This document shows positions 23,084-34,593 of a stretch of 64,000 nt of DNA, one piece after another (positions within the stretch are counted from its first letter, which is position 1; the number at the start of each line of letters is the position of its first letter). Below the pieces are notes generated by a model. The model saw only the letters and a program-made list of their open reading frames with translations, was not told where the DNA came from and did no database searches. A program made the translations under genes and the position numbers. The stretch is from Hyalella azteca. Lineage: Eukaryota > Arthropoda > Malacostraca > Amphipoda > Hyalellidae. Location: the NCBI RefSeq assembly GCF_000764305.2, contig NW_025939022.1, positions 23,090-87,089 of the forward strand, written 5' to 3'.

Positions 23084-23220
23084 AGGGTTTTATTGAGGAG
23101 GCGAGTGGCAATGGCAAGCGCGCAATTCAAAAGACTAACAAACATCTGGCAAGCCAGAAACATCAGCAGAAAGACTAAAACCTCCCTGTTCAAGAGCCTG
23201 GTTCTTTCAGTTTTGTTATA
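23084..23220 (+). mobile_element. LINE fragment cut by the transposon
   Basis: Plus-strand frame reading ...AMASAQFKRLTNIWQARN, then SLFKSLVLSVLLY. It matches the end of the reverse-transcriptase region of non-LTR elements, where SLVLSVLLYGAETW is common. The frame stops exactly where the two-gene transposon begins, so that element probably inserted into this LINE. Confidence 0.7.
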
Positions 23221-23499
23221 AAGTGGACGCCGGGGGGTTTGAATATTTAATGCCGTGCGAGCAGTTGCTACGACGAATCATATAGTTACAACTTACATAA
23301 ATATACTTTACAATTTGGTACGTCGGTGAGTCATAATCAACACTCAAGAAAGTAAACAATAACATTATGTCTAGCGCACATTTCAAGACCGTTAAGACCA
23401 AGAAAAGAAAATATAAAGACACAGGAAGGAATAAATTAAACACGATGATGGTATTCGGTACAAGTTTATGAAAGAGTCCAAAAAAAGATCACAGATGAC

Positions 23500-24440
23500 T
23501 TGCACTCAAAATAATCGTTACGAAAAGTGATGAAAACCTTGCTTCAAATTCAACGATAGTGTATGCAAACTTAAATAATAATTGAAACTGTGCATCATTG
23601 CCGGATCAGTGGCTCGCTTTCATGCGACAGTCTTATAGGTAGGTATTCACAAGCAACCAGTCATGAAAGAGTACAAAAAAAGTCAGATGACTTGCAAAAA
23701 TCTCTAAAAATATCGGTACGAAAAGTGATGAAAACCTTGCTTTAAATTCAACGATAGTGTATGCAAACTTAAATAATAATTGAAACTGTGCGTCATTGCC
23801 GGATCAGTAGCTCACTTTCATGCGACAGTCTTATAGGTAGGTATTAACAAGCAACCAGTCATGAGAGCGTAAAAAAATGTCACAGATGACTTGCAAAAAT
23901 CTCTAAATAATCGTTACGAAAAGTGATGAAAACCTTGCTTAAAATTCAACGATAGTGTATGCAAACTTAAATAATAATAATTGAAACTGTGCATCATTGC
24001 CGGATCAGTAGCTTACTTTCATGCGACAGTCTTATAGGTAGGTATTAACAAGCAACCAGTCATGAAAGCGTACAAAAAAGTCAGATGACTTGCAAAAATA
24101 TCTAAAAATATCGTTACAAAAAGTGATGAAAACCTTGCTTCAAATTCAACGATAGTGTATGCAAACTTAAATAATAATAATTGAAACTGTGCATCATTGC
24201 CGGATCAGTGGCTCGCTTTCATGCGACAGTCTTATAGGTAGGTATTAACAAGCAACCAGTCATGAAAGCGTAAAAAAATGTCACAAACGATAGTGTATGC
24301 AAACTTAAATAATAATTGAAACTGTGCATCATTGCCGGATCAGTAGCTCACTTTCATGCGACAGTCTTATAGGTAGGTATTCACAAGCAACCAGTCATGA
24401 AAGCGTACAAAAAAGTCAGGTGACTTGCAAAAATCTCTGA
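23500..24440. repeat. Subterminal tandem repeats of the transposon, units of about 220 bases
   Basis: Five recognisable units, each with CAACGATAGTGTATGCAAAC, CATTGCCGGATCAGT, CATGCGACAGTCTTATAGG and GCAACCAGTCATGA, separated by AAAGTCAGATGACTTGCAAA. The unit before the last is shortened. Subterminal repeats are common binding sites for transposases or accessory proteins. That role here is inference. Confidence 0.9.
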
Positions 24441-24525
24441 ATATATCACGTAAGTTGATTGGGACACAACTAACAATAACTTTCTTAATATTTCTAATGT
24501 TTTCAGTTTTTTTCCTGAATTAAAA

Positions 24526-27500
24526 TTACATGTGCTCATACTTCACGAGGCGTTCATTATTCCTCAACAAATTTTCAGAATCGTCATCTTCCGAGCTAAG
24601 GTCTTGTGCTGCAACGCTCTCGTCGAGCAATGCGGGTTCCTGAGAAAGCTGACGAAAAACGACTTGTTGAACGGTGGTTGATGGGTCTGCTGGTGGTTTC
24701 CCGCTTCTGCGTCCTCCGCGGTGTCCCTCCCAGTCGCTGGCGTTCTTCAGTACTTCCTTAATGGATTTCTCCACGGCAACTCGACTTGCTTGACAAAATG
24801 TCGTCTCATTCAGACTTCCTGCCGAATTAAAATACTTGACGTTTGTTTAAGCATTAATAACATACAGATTAGAGTAGACTTTTTGTCTTGAAAGGAAAGA
24901 TTTCTTGAGCTTTTCATTTAAATTGTACACGAAATATATCAAATGCATTAGTAAAGAATAAGTTGCTCACACCTGCGCAAGTTGATCATAGGGCATTTTT
25001 TGTTCTTCTTAAATCCTACCGATGATTCAATGGAGAAAAATCGGTATGATAACCAACGCTGCAATTTTCATCTATTTTATGAGAAAATTGCGAGTTTAAT
25101 TAAATGATCACTTACTTTTTAGAACCGAATATATGTTGTGCTCTCTAAAGCAGACCTTGGTCTTCTCGCGCTTGCAGTTAAGCCCGGTGAATGAGAACTT
25201 CACAGCAAGGTCCCTCCTGAGGAGTTTTTTCAACATCCCGCGAATTGTGCTAATTAGGGTGGCATCTTCTTGCTTTTTCAATACTGCAACCTGAAAGTAG
25301 AATAGAATAAGAAGCATTAGTTTTGGTTTAGTTAGTTTTGTGGCCAAATGTTTACCAGCGCTTCAGCTATTTAGCTAGGTACCTCGCACCGAAGGTCAAG
25401 ATGAACATCACTAACGAGATGGAAGGCCTCATTAATCGAAGTTTCTTAAATAAAAAAAAATCATTTATAACCCACATGGTGCGGAAGGTCTCAATTGTCC
25501 AGCCCGCTTGGAGGAAGCAGCGTTAGCATCTCAAAGAGACGAAGTAACCAGGAGGAACAAGGAAAAGGCAACAGTAACCAAGACACTCGAACAAGAGGTC
25601 GCTTACACGGGACGTCGGCCGCCCGCACGAGAGAGACAGAGAAGGGAAATGTAATGAAACCTACCTACATAATAACCTAACCCCACAACTGAGATCAACG
25701 GTCAGACACCGTGAGCTCAGCAGTGGGGCGCTCAGGAACAATCCCCCTAGGAGCGCGAAATCGTATAGGACTTCTGACGCGCAGACACACGCATCAGAAG
25801 GCACCCCTAAGGGGGGCTTTAAGAATCATTATTTACATGCACTATTTATACTAGTCGAAGGATTAATGACACCTAAATTACGAAAGGGACTCGTGTGTGG
25901 GGAAAAATCAATTATCATACACTCCACAACCATTCATCTCTGAGAAATGTTGAGTAGTAATTCAATTGTTATTATTAGACTATAAAATTAAAAGATTTCA
26001 CAGTACCATAAGAGTAGCGTATAATTCATGTTACAACTTACAATTTGTTCATGAAGCAGAAGTGCATCCAAATCCTCGAGTGTGTCAGCAGGTTCCAAAT
26101 ATGGCAAACTAGTAGCTGCACTTGATGTTTTGTTACGCAGAAATTCTTCTATCATTACGTGCGTTGCCCGATTAGCTTCCAGGCTCATAAGGACGTCTGC
26201 TGCGATCTCCTTTTGATTCTTTTCGATATAGGTGAGTCTCCTATTGATTTCTTCAAGTGGCATGGTCTCGCCCGAGACGGTCCATGAGCTTTGAAGGGAT
26301 GGTCCCGGTCTAGTAAAGTATGGTTTTGAATTAGCAACATATAGTAATTATCTCGCGATATAAGGTAAGAGTAGTAGTATGATGGTTTGCTAGCGCTTCA
26401 GCTATCAAGATATTTCGCACCGAAGGTCAAAATATAACATCGCCAGCAAGACGGAAGGTCTCAATTATTCAAAATATAAAGTTAATCATCACACACAAGA
26501 AGCGGAAGGTCTCAATTGTCCATTCCGCTGAAGCTGGCTCGAAGGAAGCAGCGTTAGCATCTCAAAGAGACGAAGTGACAAGGAGGGACAGGTGAAAAGC
26601 AACAGAAACTAAGACACTCGAACAAGAAGTCGCTTACACGGGACGTCGGCCGCCCGCACGAGAGAGACAGAGAAAGGAAATGTAAGGGATCCTACCTACA
26701 TAATAACTTAACCCCATAACTGAGATCTGCAGTCAGACACCGCGAGCTTAGCGGTTGCGCGCTCAGGAACAATCCCCCTTGGAACGCGAAATCCCACAGG
26801 ACTTCTGACGCGCACAGACACGCGTCAGAAGTCCCCCCTGAGGGGAATTATCACGCGATAGCAAGTAGAATAAATGGTATTATAAATAAAAGCATAATAG
26901 CCGCTTAGCTATGACGATAAACGACTAAGCTATGAAGTCGCCTCGCACCTATATTGGTAAGAAATCACATATACGTACCAATGTAAATATCATAAATAAG
27001 GGTCATATGAACATCAGAACGAAAATGCTTATATAAGTGTAACGGTAGCATTTAACAGACAACGAAGGAATGGAAAAGCGTAACAAAGAACGATGGATGG
27101 GTAGAATACCTAAAGGAAGCAATAATAGAAACAGGTATTCCAGAACAGTAAAAAATATTTGCACGCCCTCGCTCTGTGTCGTCTACTCATTGCGGTACCC
27201 TTTACGTTGGCGAAACAATCTTATAAATATTGTTTCAAATACTTACTGCGATGGTTCAAATTCTTGAGTAGCTTGCAGTGAAAGTTTCCGCTTGGCAGAC
27301 CTCGCAGGAGGCAAAAAGGCTGTCAAAGAGAGAATTCGTCGTAATGTATACTAGAGGAAATGTCGTGACAGCAAATTCAATTTAGAGTGCATTGCATCGA
27401 GAACATCGTACACAGCTAAGCCAAGCCAAGATGGATTTCCCTGCATGGAGGTATGGAACACAAATGGTCTGTAAATAGGTAACAGACTAGCATGTGAAAA

Positions 27501-30500
27501 GTAAACACTCGACATGATTTTAATGCGCAAAAATAGATATTGGTGTATTTAAATACAAAGTTCCCATAATATTCCTAAAGTATTCAGAGCAGCAAAATGA
27601 GTTTCTACGATAGACTTTAATAACTGCAAAGAAGATGGTTTCAAATTATTCCGATAAAATGATTTCTTTTATTTAAATGTATATAATTACAGCCCGACGC
27701 AAAAGGTTAGCCCACCCCTTTAAAACATCATAACACATCGAGTTTTGCGAGTTTTATTGTGCAAATTGTGCAAACGAATCGTCTTGGTCTCACTAATCAA
27801 AATACAATAGACTAGTGAAAATGTAATTAGTAACGGAGAAAATGAAAAACACATGTTTTTGCACCGACGCAAAAGGTTAGCCCCACTTTGTACACTTTGA
27901 CATTTTAGGCAAAAAAAACATACCGTCAGCTGCAAAACTAAAGGTTATTTACCGATATGCTCCCAGTTGGCTTTGTAGACATCCAAGCACCGCTTTTTCA
28001 TGCCCTGAGACAATCTACGGAGGTAGTTGGGGTCCAGATTGGACCAGGCGGCTTGAATGGCCAACTTGAGTTCTTCCTTCGTGTCATACTGCTTCCCGCA
28101 GGCGTAGACGAATCCAGCCATGTACCCCCAGACGTTCTCAATGGGATTCAGATCGGGGGACTTGGCTGGCCAGTCCTTAACCCGGATTTTGGCACGCTTG
28201 AAGAAGGCCTTGGTCGTGTGCGCCGTATGGATTGAGGCATTATCTTGTTGGAAGATGGCGCCGCGGCGAATTTGGTGGCGGATGACGGGAAGTAGATGGT
28301 CCTCGAGCGCTTGGACATAGTCGTCCGCGCACTGGTTGCCTTCGAGGAAGACGAGCTCGCTCGTCCCGTTTGCATGAAAAGCCCCCCACACCATTACACT
28401 GCCCCCGCCATTTTGGCGGCTAAAAGCTGCCTTTGGATCATTCCTGCGGCAATGCCAGTAGTACTTCAGACCATCTGGGCCATCCAAATTCCATTTCTTC
28501 TCATCAGAGAATATTATTTTGGCCCAGGTGTCATCACTAGTACATGCATACTTTGTGCCCCAGGCGACGCTGGCATGCTTGTGAGCCTCGGTCAATTATG
28601 GGGCCTTGTTCATCTTCACGTATTGGAAGATGCCGGAGGACGCGAGGGTGCGAGAGACGGTGGACTTGGAGACATTGAGCTCCAACTTTTGGACTAGTTT
28701 GGGTGCGCTCAAGTCGCCGGGCGCCGCAACTCGGAAGAGGCGACGCGTGTCACGGGCCTACATCTTCTTGGGGCGGCCTTTGGTGTGCCGCTTTCCGTAG
28801 TTCACGGGGTCCTTGAGATAGTTGGAGATGGCTTTGCGGCTACACCCCACTTGTGCCTCCATTTGACGCAAACTAGGACGCTCTCCCACAGGCAGAGCCA
28901 TCAGGGCTTGAATGGCACCTTTCTGAAACTCAGTTAGATGCTTTCCCGCGCCCATTTCTTGCCTAGGTGAGCATAAGATCCGTGCACTAACTACTACGCT
29001 ATGAACGCACCCTTTGCAGCGAGTCTACGCTGCGTCCTGTCCGGAAGAGCGCCAAACATGCAAAGTGGGGCTAACCTTTTGCGTCGGTTTAAAAACACGG
29101 ACCGCTTGATTTTTCCCCCAGTAATGAACTTTTTCACCAAATTTCACCTGCTATAGATTGCAGAGCGCAAGACAAATCGTTTGCTACCATTTGCACGTTA
29201 AAGCTGGCAAAACTCGATGTGTTATGATGATTTAAAGGGGTGGGGCTAACCTTTTGCGTCGGGCTGTAATTGATTATACGCACTTTTGGAGCCGGACGCT
29301 GCAGCAACATAATGCTGTTTGGAGCGGGGACTGCGTCTAGGTGTCAAGTTCTCAACAGGTGCTCCATCCTTAGGAACTATTGAATGCAATCATCGTAACG
29401 GGACGAATAAATAAGCAAAGCCTAGAAATTGCCGAAAAGATTATCATAATCGCACAGAATAAAAGAGGCCTATTTGTTGAGGATCTACGAAAATAGTGTA
29501 ATACTAATAATTCAAGCTGATTTTTACATACATACATTTGATTTTTAGAATGATTGAACATTAAATGACGATGCACGGATTACTATGCTGACCTGGTAAC
29601 GTGTTTGAAATGGATGAAGAACTGATGTCAGCGCAAGTTGGCCCGCTATGTTGACGAAGACTCCAACACCCTGTAGGGACAACGGGTTCAAACATTCGAC
29701 TGAATATAGGCATGCCGTAAAACAAAATGTGTAACCCAATCAACACGTTTAGGAACGACTACACCAATAACCTACAACCAATCACGAAGACTAATTAGAA
29801 GTGCACATTACAAAAAATCCGTGGGCCTCATCACAATAAAAACTTATGACCGTCATCTATATGTACAACCCTCCAGAACTATCACAAGAAATAACATTAT
29901 ATATTCAATTTAACTACACTAGACATTTAAATCGCTACGGGATTTATAGTCGTTGGGAATTCACAGCAGAACACAACCTGTTATAAACTTCGTGTTCTCG
30001 TATCTTAACCTGCTATTTTGCTCTCCTTCTCCACCAACAATCGTTATAAAACACTTAGATCACCCCAGGCCCTATGCAAATCCTTACCAGAATCACTCAG
30101 TTTATACCCACTCACATAGGAGTAATTAGTCGTCAGGAAGAAACTTCTCATCAGAAACCATGCTAGACATAAGTATGCTTCACCTAACATCACACGATGC
30201 TAAAAATTTGTATTTGCTATGTGAATTCAGCTACGAAAATGTACTTTCCAGTTAGGGAGAGAGCAAAACAAACAATTAAGAACACACCATTCTCTCACCC
30301 ACTTCAACTACATTATCATTGTCACAAACAACTAAGCTTCCTGACTTACTCAGTCAAGTATTGCAGACGTGACTTACCTAGGGGAACAAAATTCAATCAT
30401 TATGGTACAATCATCAACCTGATAATTTATATAACGTCTAACAGAAAACGTGTACACTTGCACTGAGATAATGCAAAAAAACATATCATCACTGCTGTGT

Positions 30501-31232
30501 TATTTACAATTAATGAAGAAATTAAATATTTCACAGACCAACATCTTCAGTTGCTTGTGAAGTATCCAGTTCAGAAGCTTCACTCTGACTGTTTACTGAT
30601 TGGAGCATCTTCTTCTCAGCTCTGTTGTAATCATCTGTGGGAACACTTGTCATAAGCAAAAATGTTAATGGGATGAATGGCATCTGCTTCTAAGCAAATG
30701 AATGCAAAGAATTGAACTCAGCCCAAGTCAAAAACAGTCAGATAGCGGTGAATTAGAAATATTGCAGATAAGGCAAAAACCTTCATGAGTGATTAATATT
30801 GTTTCCAAATATAGATGTATTGTAATAGTAAAAATTCTTCAGCCACCATAAAAGATTGCTCACTAATCTTTCCCAGTCTCAAAAATTATAATTATTACCA
30901 AACATTAAATTTGACTTCATTCAATAATGAAAGTTACAATACCAGCAATAAATATTATAAATGACACATATTTTCAGATAATATCATCTGCTTATTGACA
31001 AAAATGTACCTGAAGATACAGCAACATGAGTCACAAGGTATGAAGGCCAACTAGAGGCATCAACTTGGCTACAGTTCCTAGCTAGAGCTTGCACATTTTC
31101 AATAGGTGGCCAGTAACAGAAGATCTTCTTCTTCTTCTTCATAAATAGCCAATGCTTTGGGACAACATTCCAGCTTTCTTCATCAAAGTATATTCCAACA
31201 AATTTTTTCATTCTACTCAAATCCATTTCCAT
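24526..31232 (-). CDS. DUF4806-domain protein, six exons, intact
   Basis: Six minus-strand exons join in phase to 375 residues plus stop: 31232-31010, 30634-30539, 27319-27247, 26309-26042, 25290-25116 and 24818-24526 (phases 1, 1, 2, 0, 1). Every junction is GT-AG and four donors are GTAAGT-like. The N-terminus (VGIYFDEESWNVVPKHW, CYWPP) is the usual opening of DUF4806 proteins. A polar linker follows, then the C-terminal domain across exons 4-6: LPYLEPADTLEDLDALL, STIRGMLKKLLRRDLAVKFS, and ETTFCQASRVAVEKSIKEVL. The tail is acidic (SSEDDDSEN). The molecular function of the family is not established; DUF4806 genes are often linked to transposons. The start follows an acceptor-like TGATTTCAG at 31239, so a 5' intron or fusion with the upstream transposase is possible. 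Introns 2-4 hold a Tc1-like element and direct repeats. Confidence 0.82.
25357..25816. repeat. Direct repeat of about 460 bases in intron 4
   Basis: Matches 26392-26845 over its length: AGCGCTTCAGCTAT start, then TCTCAAAGAGACGAAGT, CACGGGACGTCGGCCGCCCG and CTTCTGACGCG near the end. The two copies flank exon 4 of the DUF4806 gene. Frames inside are short and without motif. Confidence 0.88.
26392..26845. repeat. Direct repeat of about 460 bases in intron 3
   Basis: Second copy of 25357-25816, same orientation, on the other side of exon 4. It ends in a perfect hairpin at 26799-26834. Recombination between the copies would delete exon 4. Confidence 0.88.
26799..26834. repeat. Perfect 14-bp hairpin at the end of the repeat
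   Basis: GGACTTCTGACGCG, 8-base loop CACAGACA, then CGCGTCAGAAGTCC. The other copy (about 25769-25802) keeps the same hairpin with mismatches. Confidence 0.9.
27690..27887. repeat. Left IR/DR terminal repeat
   Basis: Contains outer and inner copies of CGACGCAAAAGGTTAGCCC, the presumed transposase binding sites, about 170 bases apart. AT-rich sequence lies between. Confidence 0.88.
27945..28955 (-). pseudogene. Tc1-like DD34E transposase with two stop codons
   Basis: A single frame from ATG at 28955 to the stop at 27945 covers 336 codons, the normal length. The N-terminal helix-turn-helix part (LTEFQKGAIQALM, MEAQVGCSRKAISNYL) is followed by a GRPKK hook. The catalytic domain has FSDEKKWNLDGPDG (first Asp), QDNASIH (second Asp) and SPDLNPIENVWG (Glu); 34 residues separate the last Asp and Glu, so DD34E. 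Two in-frame stops, TAG at 28760-28758 and TAA at 28598-28596, split it. There is no frameshift, so it decayed recently or the stops are sequence errors. Confidence 0.95.
29064..29266. repeat. Right IR/DR terminal repeat
   Basis: Mirror of the left end: GGGGCTAACCTTTTGCGTCG at 29067 and again at 29242. The outer 70 bases match the left end closely, including the CATAACACATCGAGTTTTGC block in reverse. Confidence 0.88.
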
Positions 31233-31274
31233 AATGATCTGAAATCACACAGAAATACATAGCACTTATAATTT

Positions 31275-33265
31275 TTATGAAAGCATTTTTATAAGTACTG
31301 TACTTTTTTTGCGTGGTACCACAATTAGTTTGCCATGAATTTGTTCATGTGGCAGCCATGTTGATTCTCTAATCTGTTGAACTTTGAACACTCCCACTCT
31401 ATTTGAATCTACTGGCATGGTGAAAAAAGGTTCTTTAGTGACAAATAAGTGAACACAAACCTTATGTTCATCAATTTCAGTAATGTATCCTGCTTTTCCA
31501 TCTTTCATAATCACACAATTGTCACGAGAAATTGTAGGTGAACATTTAAATGTTAAATGTCTAGTCTTCAAAATTTTAAAGAATTTTCTTTCATCAGAAG
31601 TTCCTGTGACAATTTTCTGCGGCAGTATAGCATTCAAGGGGAACTGTTTTGGAGGAGTTGCTCGATTTTTTTTCAAAAGGTGGGAAGATATTTGTTCAAG
31701 AGGAAAGTTTCTGCCACGCAAGCATCCTTTAATTTCTGATCCTAAAAATGATTCAAATTTGAAGCAGGAAACATTGTCCAATGCACCATGTCTTGAATAA
31801 TCATCTGGCAAATGAATCAAATTGTGAACGTTAAAGGACACAAAAGAATTTCCATAGATTACTTTACTCTCAGTAACAAAGTCTTTCAGCAGTTCCTTAA
31901 CTAATGTCAAGTTGCATTCCATGTTTGGGACCAACAAGATTCTTAAAGAAACAGATAGCTTTAAAAAGTGGGTGTACAGAGGTGAAGGAAGAAGGTCCTT
32001 TAAAACAATAATGCCTGCATACAAAGCAAATAAACGAAACTCGGTGGCTTTCCAAAATGATAAAGTCTTAAAACCGCCAACCATTTTCCTAGAAAATTCG
32101 CAAGGAATATAGTGAGAGAAATCTTCAATTCTTGTGTTGAAGATCTCTTTTCCTCTAATATCCAAATGGCACTTTGTTTCACATGCTCTGCTACCTTTCC
32201 ATCTCATAAGTAAACGACGCATAACACCCAAACAGGCAGCATGCATATAATCTATAGGAAAATCTGCAACCATATCCAAATTCAAATCCAGGATGGGAGA
32301 ATCTTGTGCTGTGTTTCGGTGGTGGTCTTCATGTGTCTTGTTCCTGAATGATTCATTGGTGCGCAATTCAGAATTAATTTCATCAAGTACTACATGACCA
32401 CCAGAAAAAATGCCACGTTGAATGCACCTTTCACATGAAAAATATCCACTATGTCAACTGTGTTCTTAAGTTCTGATCTTGCTGGTGCATCTGCTACAAA
32501 AGCCTTCACTTTTACATCGATGATCAGGTTCTTAAATTCCAGACCATTTTCAAGAATTTTCAGTTCAGAAACAAATTTTCTTAGGAAAATATGCACAGGG
32601 GGCATTTTGTTACAAGCAACATCCTCCGACAAATAAATGCCAGCAACATATATTTTTTGGGGTATTTGCACAAAGCTTATCAGGATGGGATAAGCATGAT
32701 TTCTACGCGAATCATTAAAAATGGGAATACCGTCAACGTTGACAATTGCTTGTAATCTAACAATATTAGTAAAATGATCAAGGTCAGCAATAAGACAATT
32801 TTGCCAATTAGTGAAATGAATATAACGACCATGAAACATTTGTAACATTTCAACAGAATCCTTGCCTTCTTGGATGAGAGTTTTCACTGATAAAGGAATT
32901 GAAGGGAAAAATTTATTAAAATATTGCAACAACCTATTGATGGATAAATGTGGAATACATTTCTCTTCTCTGACCCAATTATGAAGAGCAGATTGAATTT
33001 TATCTTCAACACTCATATAGGTATCAACTTCATTGGATTTTTCATGGAGATGAGATAAAATCTGAGATGAAGCATAAAATTCAGCATTTGGAGCTGGAGA
33101 AGACAAAGCACTTGAACTGGGTAGAGCTTCAGGTAGACTAATTATTTCATCAGCAGCACAATTCTCATTCAAATTCTCTTGTGAGAAGTAAGCCTTAAGT
33201 CTTCTTTTCTTTTGCTTATCACTAAGCAGGTGAAATGGACGTCTTTTCTTTACAACCCTCTCCAT
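31275..33265 (-). pseudogene. Transposase-like gene, one frameshift
   Basis: Minus-strand gene in two frames, 33265-32390 and then 31275 as the end. The first part has a basic N-terminus (VVKKRRPFHLLSDKQKKRR), an NVDGIPIFNDSRR segment and VADAPARSELKNT. At about 32445 the frame slips by one base; the next frame at once supplies HSGYFSCERCIQRGIFSGGH, LRTNESFRNKTHEDHH, DFPIDYMHAACLGVMRRLL and FKFESFLGSEIKGCLRG. These motifs recur in a large family of invertebrate transposase-domain proteins, which I place near Tnp2/CACTA by motif. Asp and His in DYMHAACLG may be active-site residues (inference). The reading stops 42 bases before the DUF4806 ATG. A single missing base could be decay or assembly error. 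Confidence 0.85.
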
Positions 33266-34041
33266 TGCAACGTGAAGAATTGGGATGGATAATTGATAAT
33301 AGTTGATATTTCAATAATCCCTAAACAAAACTTGAATATGCTCATTAAATACAAATTTCTATAATGAAGAAAAACATAATTAGAAATTTTTCAAAATGAA
33401 TAAAAAATAAAATGCATTTAAAAATTACTCTTTAAAGATAACACTACTAAAGAGGCCAGTGTCTCCTATGTTACACATGTACAATGAATTTCTTATTTGA
33501 TTTTTAAAATTATTTATTCTGACAATTGATTCAAGCATTGTCTCCAAATTTACGCAAGTGTACAAAATTTCAGATAGATTGGACAGGTAAAAGTGTGTTA
33601 AAACTTAAAAGATACCTTGTTACAGAGGTACCACAAGGTACCTTGTTACAGTAGGCTCACTGCTCATTAAGTATTGATTATAAGTTTTGTAGCTGGCAGA
33701 CAGACAGACGGGTCACAGACCCACAAATGAAGAATAAATGAAATTAAAGAGAAATGTTGTAAAAGTTTGGAAAAAACCTACAGATTCAAATACTCCGGTA
33801 ATGAATAATCCTTCTGGTAATCACAATAATTTTTCAACTTGAGTAAAAATGTTTATGGATACCTATTAGACATTTTCAAACTGAGCAAATAACCAGATTG
33901 CATCAAACTAGAATTTCAGTGGAACTACATAAAACAATCCTATACATTTATAGAATCCTATCATTCATGATTTCCTCACTAGCCATCATCTACTCATGAT
34001 TTAGGATCCATTTCTTATGTATGATAATGCTGGATTGCTGG
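33266..34041. other. Upstream region of the transposase gene, no feature
   Basis: AT-rich with no recognisable gene. A promoter and the right end of the large transposon should lie here or beyond, but I see no clear TATA box or terminal repeat. Confidence 0.45.
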
Positions 34042-34593
34042 TACCGTCAAACGGGGTAATTAGGGACGAGGGTGGGGCTGGGAGTAAATCAGGACCACAT
34101 TTCATAGAAATGTTGTAACAGCTAAACTAATAAAATAATGCAAAACTGAAAATAGTAGCATGAAGTTCAACATTTTTACTATGTAGCATAAAGCAAATTA
34201 TGAAATCATTATATCAACAAAGGAAAAACAAGTGAAAATAATAGAAACTGTCATTTATTCTACATCATCTACAAGCACAGTACAAGTAGGTACATCATCT
34301 TCAGACAGAGTACTGTTAGTAATGGATTAGTACACTCGGCATGCTTCCAACATTTTAAAGTTAAGTTTTATTTCAAGTGTCCTGGATTACCTAGTTCCCT
34401 GTGTTAATTTGGGATGCTTTTACTTTGCATCTGTCATCTTAGTAACAGCATTTAGAATTTTTTCAGAGATGCCATACAATATCCCTCAAAAGAGCTTTGA
34501 AATGAGCCCAAACTTGTTTATGAAATGTTTCATGGTGAGAAGTTATTAACAAGAAATGTTCAAAACCGTCCCTTATTACCCCATTTGACGGTA
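34042..34593. mobile_element. MITE with 27-bp terminal inverted repeats
   Basis: Left end TACCGTCAAACGGGGTAATT and right end in reverse, AATAACCCCATTTGACGGTA-like (34567-34593), with about 25 of 27 matches. It is 552 bases with no ORF. The same opening motif in a diverged form stands at 19759. The flanks (ATGATAATGCTGG before) resemble 61778-61790, where no such insert is present. Confidence 0.8.

Larger units (their letters stand above)
27690..29266 (-). mobile_element. Tc1-like transposon with IR/DR ends
   Basis: 1577 bases between TA dinucleotides (27688-27689, 29267-29268). Ends are inverted CAGCCCGACGCAAAAGGTTA. Each terminal region of about 200 bases holds that motif twice: outer at 27694 and 29240-29263, inner at 27864-27886 and 29065-29087. 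This is the IR/DR layout known from Sleeping Beauty. It encodes one full-length but stop-containing transposase on the minus strand. Confidence 0.95.
27334..30503. repeat. Intron-2 segment shared with 18031-19690
   Basis: Homologous to copy I except for the Tc1-like insertion at 27690-29266. Copy I reads through this point (about 18412) without the insertion, which gives a natural empty site. The segment stops just before exon 2 and begins just after exon 3 of the DUF4806 gene. Confidence 0.85.
23223..33265 (-). mobile_element. Large two-gene DNA transposon, copy II
   Basis: Unit of at least 10 kb read on the minus strand: transposase-like gene (33265-31275), DUF4806 gene (31232-24526), tandem block of about 220-base units (23500-24440) and the terminal stretch at 23223. 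Its left limit is set by the match to copy I (15219) and by the interrupted LINE. The right limit is unknown: I could not find a reverse complement of GTGGACGCCGGGGGG past 33265. The transposase looks like the Tnp2/CACTA-type family widespread in invertebrates. That class is inferred from sequence motifs. Confidence 0.7.

Noticed and set aside
27957..28697. Plus-strand frames up to 133 codons
   Set aside because: Antisense shadows of the Tc1-like transposase.
31483..32636. Plus-strand frames over the transposase gene
   Set aside because: Antisense shadows. The minus strand carries the recognisable motifs.
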